Assembly: GCA_965153355.1 (NCBI GenBank)
Contig: OZ231126.1
Location: 6,076,001-6,140,000 of the forward strand
Reading direction: 5' to 3'
DNA length: 64,000 bases
DNA from: Flaccisagitta enflata
Lineage: Eukaryota; Chaetognatha; Sagittoidea; Aphragmophora
A program made the translations under genes and the position numbers. This document shows, piece after piece, positions 37,999 through 49,273 of this stretch. Below the pieces are notes generated by a model that did no database searches, had not been told where the DNA came from, and was given only the letters and a program-made list of their open reading frames with translations. Position 1 is the stretch's first letter. The number at the start of each line of letters is the position of its first letter.

Positions 37999-38913
37999 TG
38001 TTAGAAATGTATGTCTGTCCGTTTCTTAGGTATGTGTGCTTTTGTCTCTTTTGCGTGCTTTTGGCTTTTCCTCTTTCTCGATTATTCAATGCCCGTGTCT
38101 TTTGTTTCTCGCCATTTTTTATATTGAACGCTAGATGGGTAACCATATGGTTGCGCCTTGTATTTTGTGCCATTTGTTTTTATTACGTAGGCGAACATAC
38201 GTAACTCGTCTTTCGTATCGTCCAATTTTTGGATTGATTGATTTTATTTATTTACGGCATTGCTTCCTAAAGTGATTGATTGATTTTTCGTGATCGTTTG
38301 AATGCGCCCTTGGAATTCACTAATTTCAATAATCTCTCATCTTTTTATTGCAGATAAACTTATGAACGGACAATTAACGTTAATTTGACTTCGACAGACT
38401 GTGGGTTGAAACCAACGAAAGTGGGCCTAAAAGTAAGTTTTATAGACGCGTCTTTGCTTTTATTAACGTTGTTTTTTATCTTGTTTTCCGGTCTGTTATT
38501 TTGTCTTTTGCTCTTTTGCATTTTTATCGCCGGATTTTAGTATGGTTTTATCGCTTGCCCGATCAGCTTGCTATAGGGATGATATGGATGAATTTAATGG
38601 GATGGGCCGGGGCAGGGGCAGGTATTATCAGGTGGCATGGGCTCTGAAGAAGATGAACATGTTGTCATGTGCTGTTTCTGTCCTTTATTGTGTCCTATCT
38701 CGATTTCATGTTATCTTTTGCGTTTGCTGATCACAATTAACGCCCACTTTCCCTTTCATTTTTCCCCCTCTCTTCAGTTGTTGAAATTTTTATGGAATAA
38801 ACGAGACGATCGCCTTCCTATTTTCCAATCGGCCAACTTTCTTTCACCACAAGTCGTCAGTCAGATAGACGCTCATAGACAGTGCCAGTTGAAACTCGTG
38901 GGCGTAATTTATA
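37999..38913 (+). repeat. 5' LTR of the BEL/Pao element
   Basis: 915 bp, from TGTTAGAAATG to GGCGTAATTTATA. Differs from the 3' LTR by only a handful of substitutions and 1-2-base indels (for example gcccGtgtc/gcccTtgtc, ggcctaaaag/ggctaaag, a T-run length change), which implies fairly recent insertion. Confidence 0.95.
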
Positions 38914-38977
38914 TTTCAACAATTTAAAAAACGACTCGACTCTTTCCGTCTTCGACCTCCGAAAACGAAATTGGACA

Positions 38978-41900
38978 ATGGCAGCCGCGCGCAACGACGA
39001 CACCGTCTCGACCGCTTCAACGTCATCTCGTGTATCTCACTTCGGTTTGAATCAGTGTCCGAGGTCGAATCGTTTGCGCGCAATGAGGAACGACATCACT
39101 GCGGAAATGGAAGGATGCCGGCGCCTTTTCGACGCCGTTTCTACTTGCACCGAAGGAACGAATGATTTCGACGACGCCGCCTGTGAATCAGATGGCGCTC
39201 GACACGGCCTTCGGGATATGGTTTACGACTTTATATCGTATGCAAGGCAAATGGCGCTCGACTCGATGCCCGGCGACCCTCTTCGATTCGCGGCGTCTAC
39301 TTTGCGTCGAATCCGGCGCGAATGGGACTCCATGCGTTTCTTTGATCGTGAGAACTATCCAGAGGGTTTTCCTTCCAACGCCGACATCGTGAACGCAGTG
39401 CACAATGACATTGGGAATCGCAAAAGACCCGTCAATGAATTCTCATGGAACAGTCTCCCAACTGACACTCACGCCGCCCGTGACAATGTTACCGGCGCTC
39501 CGACTCCAAGGATGCGAACGTCTTCGCCAAACCCCGACGGATCCGAGTATCTACCACTTCCGGTCCCGCGACATGGTGCGCAATCTCCAACTGGCGGCCA
39601 ATTTTTAAATCTGCCGCCGATCCAAAGAGGAGATGCCGTCAATCAATGGGTATCAGATTTGGTCTCGGAAATTGAACCTGCGCGTGCGTCTCCGATGGAG
39701 CAAGCTGACGACATGCTTGCGGATCTCGACGACGCCGACGCTCTTGCAAGAGGCCGCGGGATCATCAACGGATTGACGCCGCAGGAGAGGGCGAGGCGAC
39801 GCTTCGTCAACAGGAGTGCTGAGAGAGACAGATGGGGTAGGCAGTTGGAGGAGGAAATGCGACAAGGCCGTCGGCTGATTGACGATATGCAGCAGCAACA
39901 ACGGGAGGAGGAGCAGCGACAGCAACAGGAGCAACAGCAGCAGCATCAATTGCAGATGCAGCAGCAGCAACTCCAACAGCAACGTCAACTCCACCGACCA
40001 CAGGAGCAGCAGCAAACGACGGCTCAACGGCAGCAGCAAGAGCTGTTGCAGCAGCAGCAGTTGCAGCAACTCCAACAATTTTGTCAACAAGATCAACAAC
40101 AACATCAGATCCTGCAGCCGGCGCCACAACCTGTGGCTCAACAACAGCAACAATACGATCAACAGCAGCAACAGCAGCAACAGCAACAACAACAAGAGCT
40201 GCGACAACATCAAACGGCAATGCAGCCGCATGAACAACAACAACAGCGGCAAAACGATGCAGGAGAAAATACGCAACAGCAACTGCAGCAGCAACAGCAA
40301 CCTTCCGCCGCGATCCCAGCGGTGGTAGTGGATCCTCCAGCTTCAAATAACCATCCTGTCGAAAGCATGAACGTCAGTGAGGAGACAGAAGAAGAGAGAC
40401 AGCAACGCCTTGCAGATCAACGTCTGCGCATGATGGCTGAAGGTGAAGGTGGTGGTGCAGCAACAGCTCCAAAGGCGCCGATCGCGGTGCCATTGGGATT
40501 CCAACAGCGAAGCTCATCACAAGAAGACAAAGAGTTATACGACAGAATGTGTAACTTTCGCCAGCAGCAGCAACGAGATGAAGATAGAAGAGCAGGAGTA
40601 TTCAACAATGCGGCAGAAATGCAACGAAAGCACTGGAATAGCCTGAACGACGGCGGCATTGGTGGAGCTTTAGAGCAGCGGGATGTGAAGCTTAGACAAC
40701 TGTCTGAGCTGGACCAGCAGCAGCCGCAGCATCCGCCAAAAGACCGTCGATCTATCTTCAGAAATTTCAATCCGGGATTGTTCAATTCGAACATACAGCA
40801 ACGTCATGTGCAGTCAGTGGAAACGTCCGTCAAGCAGCCGATGCAGCAGCAGCAACAGTTGGAGCAGCAGCAGCAGCAAGGACAGCGTCAGCGTCAACTG
40901 CAGCAGCAGAATGAACAGCAACAGCGTCCTGACCAGCAACAGCAGCTTCAACATCAACAGTGGCAGCAGCAACGGCTTCAACAACAGCAACAGCATCAGG
41001 ATCAGCATCATCAAACCCCAGCAGCAACGATTCTCCCTACCGCACCGGAAGTGATCTTCGAGAAGCAGATTGGTTCTGCTAGAAGGGAGACTGGTCTTCC
41101 CCATCAAGAGGAAAAGGTCTTCAACACAGCCGGAAGCGGAGGTGATGCGACGGAGGCGATGCGCAGGAGGCAGAAGCAGGAGGCCGCTGACGCGAAGTTG
41201 GCACAGCAGCTGCAAGATAAAGAAAGAAGAAAAGTCGCTCCCAAGAAGACAATGAGTGGATTGCAGCCAAAGGCGCCGAAAGTAGCGCAAGCGCCTCTAG
41301 CAACGCCTCAAGCGGAAGTCATCCAGCAGAATCAACGTTTGCAGCAAGAAGTGGATAGTTTGAAGATGCAGATTCAGCAGAGAGACTTCGACCTTGCCGC
41401 AGCAAGAGCAGAAGAGAAACAACGAAAAGAGGAACAACAACAGCGACAGTACGTCCGCCAAGATTTTGATGCTCCCCGATTCCATCAAGATGATCGTCAA
41501 CAACAAGTGAATCAGCAAGAGGAAGTTGGGTGGAGTGTAAAAACCACCAAAAAGAGATCTCCGGTAAAAGTCGGGGGTCAATACGCCTTTATCCAACAAC
41601 CCCCAGCGTATCATCAAGTGGAGCATCATCAAGTAGCCCGTCAACCGGAAGTCCATGTTCAGATGCCCAACAATCCGGCTCTGGACAGGTTTTTGGAAAG
41701 AGCGACGTACAATGATCTCATGCGAGCAAGGGAGGTCGGCCTCAAAGCGTTGGAGAGAGCAAGACCTGAGAAGCCTCTGCAGGAGCTTTCATCCACCGAC
41801 TTCATGATGTGGAAGAGGAAGTTCAAAGATGCTGAGAAGCATGAGGGCTTGACGCAAATGGACATCTTATTGGAATTGCCTAAGTGGTTTGCTGGTCCGG

Positions 41901-42802
41901 CAAAAGAGATCATTGAAACTGCGACGATTGATGCAACTGAAGCGACAGCAAGAGGAGAAATTGACGACGCCTTCGCAAAAATGGACGTCGTCTTCATGGC
42001 AAGGCGCTGCAACATTGCGGCGCTGTTCAACGAAATCGTCGCGGAGGCGAAGATCCAGTCGGCCGACCATGCAAGGCATTTCAATTTGTCTGCAAGGTTG
42101 CAAAAGGCAAAGAAGATTGCGAGGACCTGTGGAGAAGTGCAACAATGCTATCGTGACGAGCTGCTGCAGGAGATCCTCAACAAGAGGGTCCCTCATCTTG
42201 CAGATAAATTCTGGGAAAAGCAACATGAAGCAGCCCAAAATGGACAATTATTTTCATTCGACAACTTGGTCAATATGATCGAGACATGGGCGGTGATTCA
42301 GCGCAACAAAGGCGCAAGCTGCAAAACAGCATCAGTGGCAGCAGTCGCAACTACAGAGAAAGAAGCGCCATCATCATATGAAGATGCTTTGACCAATGGC
42401 AAGCAAAAGACGCAGTCGACGGACCGCTGCAACGTCTGCAGTGGAATGCATCAAACAGAAGAATGTCATCAGCTGTTAGAGTTGGAAGTGGACGCGAGAG
42501 TTCAAAAGATCATGTCTCGTCGTCTTTGCTTCCACTGTCTCGCGCCAGGACACAACGCCAAAGGATGCGCGAACAGACCGACTTGCCAAACCTGCAAGAA
42601 GCGGCACGCAACGATTCTCCACGGGCGCACCTACAAGAAAGAAGAAAAGGAAGAGAAGAAAGGAGAAAATAAGCAGGGAAATAAAGTACCGCTGGCTCCC
42701 TTCAAAAAGTCAGAGGATGCGGCTGCAGCAGCACCAACAGCTCCGTCGACGGCGGAGGCAGCCAATCCTACGGAGGTGATCTCTTCTAACGTCACGGCAT
42801 GA
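38978..42802 (+). CDS. gag: BEL/Pao gag polyprotein, intact
   Basis: First ATG of the frame is at 38,978 (ACAATGGCAGCC), giving 1274 residues; the frame is open from inside the LTR. Residues about 300-450 and 575-680 are extreme polyglutamine regions made of CAG/CAA/CAT codons. The part from about 900 to 1130 is the conserved BEL gag core (DLMRAREVGLKALERARPEK, MMWKRKFKDAEK). Residues about 1150-1213 hold zinc knuckles: CNVCSGMHQTEEC, then LCFHCLAPGHNAKGC and CQTCKKRHATILH, the BEL/Pao arrangement. The product would form capsid particles and bind RNA. It ends at a TGA that lies in the same frame as the following protease. Confidence 0.9.
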   Translation: MAAARNDDTVSTASTSSRVSHFGLNQCPRSNRLRAMRNDITAEMEGCRRLFDAVSTCTEGTNDFDDAACESDGARHGLRDMVYDFISYARQMALDSMPGDPLRFAASTLRRIRREWDSMRFFDRENYPEGFPSNADIVNAVHNDIGNRKRPVNEFSWNSLPTDTHAARDNVTGAPTPRMRTSSPNPDGSEYLPLPVPRHGAQSPTGGQFLNLPPIQRGDAVNQWVSDLVSEIEPARASPMEQADDMLADLDDADALARGRGIINGLTPQERARRRFVNRSAERDRWGRQLEEEMRQGRRLIDDMQQQQREEEQRQQQEQQQQHQLQMQQQQLQQQRQLHRPQEQQQTTAQRQQQELLQQQQLQQLQQFCQQDQQQHQILQPAPQPVAQQQQQYDQQQQQQQQQQQQELRQHQTAMQPHEQQQQRQNDAGENTQQQLQQQQQPSAAIPAVVVDPPASNNHPVESMNVSEETEEERQQRLADQRLRMMAEGEGGGAATAPKAPIAVPLGFQQRSSSQEDKELYDRMCNFRQQQQRDEDRRAGVFNNAAEMQRKHWNSLNDGGIGGALEQRDVKLRQLSELDQQQPQHPPKDRRSIFRNFNPGLFNSNIQQRHVQSVETSVKQPMQQQQQLEQQQQQGQRQRQLQQQNEQQQRPDQQQQLQHQQWQQQRLQQQQQHQDQHHQTPAATILPTAPEVIFEKQIGSARRETGLPHQEEKVFNTAGSGGDATEAMRRRQKQEAADAKLAQQLQDKERRKVAPKKTMSGLQPKAPKVAQAPLATPQAEVIQQNQRLQQEVDSLKMQIQQRDFDLAAARAEEKQRKEEQQQRQYVRQDFDAPRFHQDDRQQQVNQQEEVGWSVKTTKKRSPVKVGGQYAFIQQPPAYHQVEHHQVARQPEVHVQMPNNPALDRFLERATYNDLMRAREVGLKALERARPEKPLQELSSTDFMMWKRKFKDAEKHEGLTQMDILLELPKWFAGPAKEIIETATIDATEATARGEIDDAFAKMDVVFMARRCNIAALFNEIVAEAKIQSADHARHFNLSARLQKAKKIARTCGEVQQCYRDELLQEILNKRVPHLADKFWEKQHEAAQNGQLFSFDNLVNMIETWAVIQRNKGASCKTASVAAVATTEKEAPSSYEDALTNGKQKTQSTDRCNVCSGMHQTEECHQLLELEVDARVQKIMSRRLCFHCLAPGHNAKGCANRPTCQTCKKRHATILHGRTYKKEEKEEKKGENKQGNKVPLAPFKKSEDAAAAAPTAPSTAEAANPTEVISSNVTA

Positions 42803-45800
42803 CTGGCGGCGACGGCAACGTCGCGGTCCGTCTCTTCATTCGACGACGTTGTCCGTCCGATTGTTCCAGTGACTATCATAAACAATTCTTCGGGTGCGCA
42901 GAGGACGATTTACGCTATGATCGACTCAGGCGCTGATCGCGACGTGATCAGTACCAATGTCATTCGCAGTCTTCTGATTCCAACAAAAACAGTGCAAATG
43001 ACGGTGATTACTGTGGGAAGTCATGTTGTTGAGGATCGTTTCATCGCATCATTCACTATGCAATCGGTCGACGAAGAATACGTCGTCGACGTCAACGACG
43101 CATTGGTGGGTGATTTGTTAACGAGTGAACGCGACATTCCTCCTTTTCTCCGCGACCTATCTGACCAACCTCACATCGAAGGCATAAAATTTCCAGAAGC
43201 TGAAGGCGGTGTGATGATGATCATCGGAGCGGCGCATGCGGATGCCGCCGTCGCTCAAGAAACCGAGGGCCTTCAGGATCTTTGACTTGCTTCAGATGTC
43301 TATTCGGTTGGACTGTATGTGGAAAACGGGCAAGAGAGGACGAGATATTGCGTCGATCAACGCTATCGCGACGGATGACCCGTCCTCAACGATAACATCG
43401 ATCGCATCCTCGACAATCGCGTCCTCAACAGCAACATTGACCGCATCTTCTACCATGACTTTGCATCATCAATCGTCTCGCAAGAGGAGATGGGTGATTC
43501 CTTGAAAATGTCAGAGCGTGCAAAACGCGTTAGAGGAAAAGACATATTTTTGCCCAATTGTGAAAAAGTACTTTGCTCCCGTCACATGGAAATTTCATCA
43601 CGAAAAAATCATGAGATTCTGAGAAGAGTGAAATCACGACCGATCATGGCGAAGCGACTCGGTAACCAACGTTCGTTTAAGCGTGATCCAGCCTTCAAAG
43701 AAAGAGTCTTCCGTGAAATCGAGAAGTTTTACGAGACGGGAGTGGCGATTGAGATTGACAACGCCGGATTTACTTAAGACGGCATTGAGAAGCGCAGCTG
43801 GTACTCTGCCGCTTCATATTGTTGAATTGCGCGGAAAAACGCGCGTATGTCACGATGCGCGTGCGGCGACCGACGGGATCTCACTCAATGATTTGCTCGT
43901 CGGAGGTCCAAACTTAATGAACAGCTTGATGGACATCCTCATGCGTTCGTCAGTGGAAGATCGCTTTATGTGTGATATAAAGGCGTTCTTCCACCAGATC
44001 CGTCCATCCTGACGACGCTGATCTGTTCAGATTCTTTTGGTTCAAAGACCGTACTCTACGAGAAGCCATTTTGAATCTGTTCTTATCACATGTCTTCGGC
44101 AGCCAATCCAGCTCATTAATCACGTCTTTCACCGTCAGAAAGCATGCTGAAGTAATCCGGCCCAAATATCCCTACAACGTCTACGATCTTATTCGCCGCC
44201 TACTCGACGTGATGGAAGTGGGGGTGGGGATTCGGTCGACAAGCACTGCAGTTGAAGGTGGATGCAGTGGCGGCGATGGCTGAAGGCGGGATGGATCTTG
44301 TGAAGTGGAAAAGTAATGCGGCAATTGATGGATGGAGATCCGACGCAAGCAATTCTCATCTCAGATAAGCAAGATGATGCGCCGACGAAGGTGTTGCGTC
44401 TCATGGCTTCCGGCGGAAGACGTCTTCATCTTCATCTGCGACGAGGAATTCAAAACTCTTAGAGCAAAAACACCTCGTCAATTGGTCTCCATGCAAGCTA
44501 AACTTTATGATCCATTGGGATTTTGGAGCCCAAGCGCATACATCGGTAGACGACATCTTCAACTCTGTCGTCCACAGGAAGTGGGATGGGATTCGCCCTG
44601 GAAGAGAGCGCCGAGGAATCCTTCTTCCGCTACACTTCATCTTGGCCTCTTCTGCAACAATACCGAATTGAACGCTGGTGGAATGGCGGCGCGACAATAG
44701 TGACATTGCGGAAATAACAATTGAGATCTTTTGCGATGCGGCTCCAAAAGGCGGATATGGAGCAGTCGCATATCGACGTCAAGTCAATCGAGATGGAGAT
44801 GTTCACATTTCGTTCATCGCCTCCAAATCCCACGTCATTCCACTTAATCCCAAACGCGCTTCTCATCACAACAGCGTTCCACGCGTCGAGATTGTATCCG
44901 CAGAAAAAGCAGTGCAGCTCAAACGCTTCGTCGGAAGGACCATCGAATTGGACAATCTTGTCGTCAGATTTTGGTCTGATTCTGAATCTGCACTGAAGAT
45001 GATTTACAATCCGGCGAAACCGAGGCCTGTATTTTTCGCCAATCGTCTCTCCAAGATCCATAGCGGGTCTGATCCTCAACAGTGGCGCTGGGTTGATTCG
45101 TCAAACAACCCGGCGGACCACTGCAGCAGAGGCATCCAGGCCCATGAAGCCGAAAAATGGCGTCAATTCCATCACGGTCCTGCATTTTTGCGTTTCCCTA
45201 AGATCAATGGCCAAAGACGAACATCGCGACGCGCCCTATTTCTGCACAAGTCGCCGCATTGTATGTGGCTGAAAGTGAAAAGAAACAAGTGGCTGACGCG
45301 ATACTTCTGCAGCAGCGGGGAAAATGGATGCATGGAGTTGCGGATCATCGGCATGGTTCTTATCGCAGTCAAAAGGTGGAGAGCGTATCCAAGGGCGAAG
45401 ACACGAGCAGCAAGGGATCTCCTTCCTAAACCGGAAGTGACGCAAGACGTTTTGGAGGAGGCGCGCAAACAGCTCGTCAAGTCAATGCAGCGGCATCATT
45501 ATTCAGACGTCTTCGAACAATTGGAGTTGGGAAAAGTCTTTAAACCAGAAAGCCGTCATGACTTCATCATAAAAATAAAGAGATGCGGAAATTGAATCCT
45601 TTCGTCGACGACGACGGTATCATTCGCGCGGCAGTCGATTGGAAAACGCCGACATCGCACATGACGCTAAATTTCCCTTCATCCTGCCGCCAAAAGACGA
45701 GAATGTGAAATCATTGATTCGCCATTATCATCACAATGATTTTCACGCGGGTGCAAAGCATACATTGTGCCAATTACGCCAATTTGTGTGGATTACAAAA

Positions 45801-46812
45801 GGTCTTCAGGCTGTCAAGAGCGTCGTCAACACGTGCTTCAGATGCCAGAAGAACTTTAAAAGAACGCAAATCAGCAAATGGCCAATCTTCCATCAAATCG
45901 TCAATCCTGCGCCTGTCTTTGCAGAGACTGGATTGGATGTCATGGGGCATTTCCTAGTTAAGATGAACGGGCGTGCTGATCACAAGGTGTGGATCGCAGT
46001 GTTCACCTGTTTCGTGTCACGCCGCCGTCCATGTGGAATTGCTTCAACATGTCAGCCGATGCGATGGTAATGCAATCATCCGCTTGCAGCAAGGTAGCGC
46101 CCAGGAACTGCTTCACATCAGATTGCGGGACGAATCTAGTAGGCGCCAATAATATCCTCAAGAAGGAGATGGAAGCTTGGAACCGCTCGTCAACTCCCGA
46201 ACTGCAGCGGCGCGGCCTTCTGCGTGGGATTTCATCACATTGAGAACACCCAATTATGGAGGGGTGGGAGAGAATCGTCGCTCTCTTAAGCGCCATCTTG
46301 CTTCCATCCTCGACTGGCGCCATCCTCCACGTCGACGCCCTTCAACACTGCCGTTGTCGGTTGAAGGAATTCTCAATCGTCGTCCTCTAACAGCGCTCAG
46401 CGATGATCCAAATGACTCTGAGGCCCTCACACCGAATCATATCCCCAATCCATCGACATCCGGTCACGCCCCTCTGGATCTGGTGCAACAAGGCGCCAAC
46501 TCTTGACGCCGACTCCGCGAAGATTCACGGAGGCAAACGCGTGTGGATGCATTTTGGAAATCGTGGAGGGTCGAATATTTGTCGCTTCTTCACGCGCGAA
46601 GCAAATGGTCGAGATCCGAGAAAGACTTTGCGGTTGATGACATGGTCATCGTCATGGACGAAACGCTGCCTCGTCACAATTGGAGTTTAGGACGTGTCAT
46701 GGGCGTCGAGGGATCATCAGCCCATGTCCGGAGGGCTCACATCCGGCGCCAAGATGGAAAGATCGTGACGAAAGACCGCACAAAGCTCGTGCGGCTTGAA
46801 TTGGACTCATAA
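42803..46812 (+). pseudogene. pol: BEL/Pao pol (protease-RT-RNase H-integrase), disrupted
   Basis: Protease (about 42,803-43,285) is in the gag frame right after gag's TGA and has MIDSGADRDVIS. RT fragments follow in shifting frames: RVKSRPIMAKRL (43,620), HDARAATDGISLNDLLVGGP (43,855), FMCDIKAFFHQIRP (43,965), HVFGSQSS (44,090). The catalytic YVDD box expected near 44,200 is not readable in any frame. RNase H (44,678-45,595) keeps EIFCDAAPKGGYGAVAY, VPRVEIVSAEKAV, FWSDSESALK and WRWVDSSNNPADHCSRG. Integrase (45,639-46,500) has an H-H-C-C zinc module (…CFRCQKNF), GLDVMGHF, FTSDCGTNLVGA and YGGVGENR across three frames, then NRRPLTALSDDPND. A DUF5641-like end (HNWSLGRVMGVEG) closes at 46,812. 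At least five frameshifts and several in-frame stops make it non-functional. No repaired reading is given. Confidence 0.9.
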
Positions 46813-47671
46813 AACGCTAAGTTTTGAGAGAGAGAGAAAAAGGCGCATGGGCCTGTCCATTAGTAACTATAGATATGAGTGATTGAAACTCTGACTTGTT
46901 ATATTTACAAAGAGTTGTTATTATTCATATTTGGTTCTGATTATCCATGCTTTCATCTTTCCTCTTGTCAATTATGTTGTCCATTTCCACTTACACATCA
47001 AACACTGATTCATTCGCTCTGTCTATATGTACATATTATTGTGCCAAATCCGTTCTTACCATTATCAGTTCTCAATACGAACATTTCAAAGCTTCCGCTG
47101 ACGACGTCATTCCATCTACGAGGTCAGTTCGCATCTTGAAGTCGCTCGTCGGAGTCAAGATGTCCCGCCAGCAGCGCCTCGGCAGAAGCCGACGTGTCGA
47201 CGTCGCACGGATCCTTGGACCTTCATCGACTCTTCAACGACGGCTCGACTCGAGAAGGATCTGCATCCACGACGTCGTCGGGTGGAGGAGGAGGCTGTCG
47301 CGCTGGCAGCCTTCAATGGCGACCTCGTTCCTCGTAGACGCAAAATGGCGAATAAAAAGCGTCAACAAGATGATGCGTTGGTAAATCGTCAACAGCCATC
47401 CAACGCCGTTGATCCCGCTCGCTTCCTCCATTGGTGGTCATCAAAGATGGAGGTTCGAGGCGGATCTCGATCAATCGGCCGCCGACGGACTTATCCACCA
47501 CTTCTGCGGCGGCGTCATCATCATCGGATTTGCCCCCATCGCCTCGCCACCCTGCCTTGATTTCGTCGCCCAGCGTCTCGTGATCAAGCGCCTGCAGCTG
47601 CACGTCAACGCAGCGGGGGCGAAGAGAGAGAGAGATCGGTCAATGATGGAGCAAGAGTGGAGGAGGAGGGG

Positions 47672-49273
47672 ATGGAGACAGAGGAGGAGGTGTTAGTGAA
47701 TGGGGAGGCGGTGGAGAAAGACATTGACCCGGAAGTGGACACTGCGACGCCGGAAGAGAAACACCAACGGATGCAGGCGCGTTGGTGGTATCGTATCATC
47801 AGTCCGGACGTCGAAGTATCTCTCCTCTTCAAAGAGTTTGAGAAACTTTCGGTTTGCTGCAACAAACAAACTCTCATGCGCTCATCGGCTAATCAAACAG
47901 AGCTTGGCTCGGAGACTCTGGAGCGCAAAATCCAAAGTAACAAAAGAAGGAGGGAGCATGATAAGGAGGTTCGTCGCATGGTCCAGGCGACGAAGAGGAA
48001 GAATGCGGCTCCGAAGCCTCCTGATGCAACTGCAAATTCATCTGCAGCAACTTCCGTCGACGCTTCCGCAACTCCACCAGCGGTATTTGTGCTCGACGCA
48101 GCCGCAGCTACATCAGCGGCAATTCACTCTACAGCATCAGGAAGTCGTCAATCGCGCCCTGGATTGGTTCATCCCCCAAATCAGCAGCAACAGGGTCCTC
48201 GTGACATCACCCCTCACAACAGTCGAAGAGATCACGTCGGGGAAAGACTCCACAAACGCGCAACGTGCCGAGTCAACAAAGGGCCAAATTCCCAAAGCCA
48301 AAGCCCCCTTCAAGCGCCTCCAGGCGCGCCCCCTGCAGCAGTAACGCCCAAAGGCCAAGGAGAAGCCGCGGCTGCCGACGGCAACGTTGGCAGCAACCCA
48401 GAAGCTGAATCAGGCGCCTGGGCAGCGGCAGCAAAGGGGAAGAAGACCAAGAGAGCTGGGAAGAAGCATAAAGCAGCAACCAAGGGAGGTTCTACTTGCG
48501 GTGCTTCGGCGTCCGCTGTTAAACCTCAAGTCTCTGGTCAGCAGACGGGAGCGTCTTCCTTTCACTCGCAGCCATCAAAAGCAGCGGTAGGAAGCGAACT
48601 AGTTGGCGGTGCTTCAGCATCTGTTAAAGCTGGTGTAGCGCCTCGTCAGCAAACCGAGTCTGCCCAAGGTCTGCAGCAAGTGCAGAACCCGCCTCCCCCG
48701 TCGGATCCAGCCTTTGATCCTGCGCATGGACACCACATCGCCGAGTCATTGCTACGAGAAGCCTCTTTACTGACCTCAAATGCTCCATTGGGGGTGGTGA
48801 AGAATTTAGCATCAAGGCTTCCAAAAGACTTCTTCGCGTCGCTTCCTCCGCGTCAACGAGTTGAAGCGGCTCGTCAAGTCTTAGACGAGAGGATTCGTCG
48901 CAACATCCAAAAGGAGAGAGACGATGCTCGTCGAGCAGCAATGGCTGCGGACAATGAGGTGGTCAAAGGCAATAAGCAAGTCGTGGAACTGGAGAAGCAG
49001 CTTGAAAAGGAGAAGCAGGCCTGTGCGATGAAGGCTAAGAAGAAAGAGGAAGCGGTGGAACGCGCAAAGGCGGCTATGGCCGTCGACTTCAAAACTGCGT
49101 CCGCTGTGCGTCCTAAATTTCGACTGGCGCCGAATTGCGATGCAGCATCTCCACCTCCTGCGTCTTCTCCTGCAGAAAAAGTCGGTCAGCAGATCCTGTC
49201 GCAAAAAGACGCTCCCAAGCCTGGGAATAAGAAAAATCGAACCAGGCCTTGGAAAAATCAGACCGCCAGCTAA
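47672..49273 (+). CDS. Extra ORF of the BEL/Pao element, 533 residues, function unknown
   Basis: An uninterrupted frame between the end of pol and the 3' LTR, first ATG at 47,672 (ATGGAGACAGAGG). The start is acidic (METEEEVLVNGEAVEKDIDP). A basic stretch follows (KIQSNKRRREHDKEVRRM), then a long Ala/Ser/Pro/Gln-rich region with KGKKTKRAGKKHKAATKGG. A more structured part comes near residues 355-410 (HHIAESLLREASLLTSNAPL, KDFFASLPPRQRVEAARQVL) and a predicted coiled coil at about 410-475 (VVELEKQLEKEKQACAMKAK), with a basic C-terminus. There is no signal peptide, transmembrane segment or furin site, so it does not look like an envelope protein. No known family is recognised. It is open for 1.6 kb while neighbouring pol has many breaks. 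Short frames at 47,159-47,560 may be a decayed 5' part. Confidence 0.65.
   Translation: METEEEVLVNGEAVEKDIDPEVDTATPEEKHQRMQARWWYRIISPDVEVSLLFKEFEKLSVCCNKQTLMRSSANQTELGSETLERKIQSNKRRREHDKEVRRMVQATKRKNAAPKPPDATANSSAATSVDASATPPAVFVLDAAAATSAAIHSTASGSRQSRPGLVHPPNQQQQGPRDITPHNSRRDHVGERLHKRATCRVNKGPNSQSQSPLQAPPGAPPAAVTPKGQGEAAAADGNVGSNPEAESGAWAAAAKGKKTKRAGKKHKAATKGGSTCGASASAVKPQVSGQQTGASSFHSQPSKAAVGSELVGGASASVKAGVAPRQQTESAQGLQQVQNPPPPSDPAFDPAHGHHIAESLLREASLLTSNAPLGVVKNLASRLPKDFFASLPPRQRVEAARQVLDERIRRNIQKERDDARRAAMAADNEVVKGNKQVVELEKQLEKEKQACAMKAKKKEEAVERAKAAMAVDFKTASAVRPKFRLAPNCDAASPPPASSPAEKVGQQILSQKDAPKPGNKKNRTRPWKNQTAS

Noticed and set aside
39653-41290. Minus-strand Leu- or Ala-rich frames opposite gag (up to 215 codons)
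   Set aside because: Antisense shadows of the polyglutamine codons (CAG/CAA read as CTG/TTG); no independent support.
47672-49273. Envelope gene for the extra BEL/Pao ORF
   Set aside because: No signal peptide, transmembrane stretch, cysteine pattern or cleavage site is visible; composition is hydrophilic and low-complexity.
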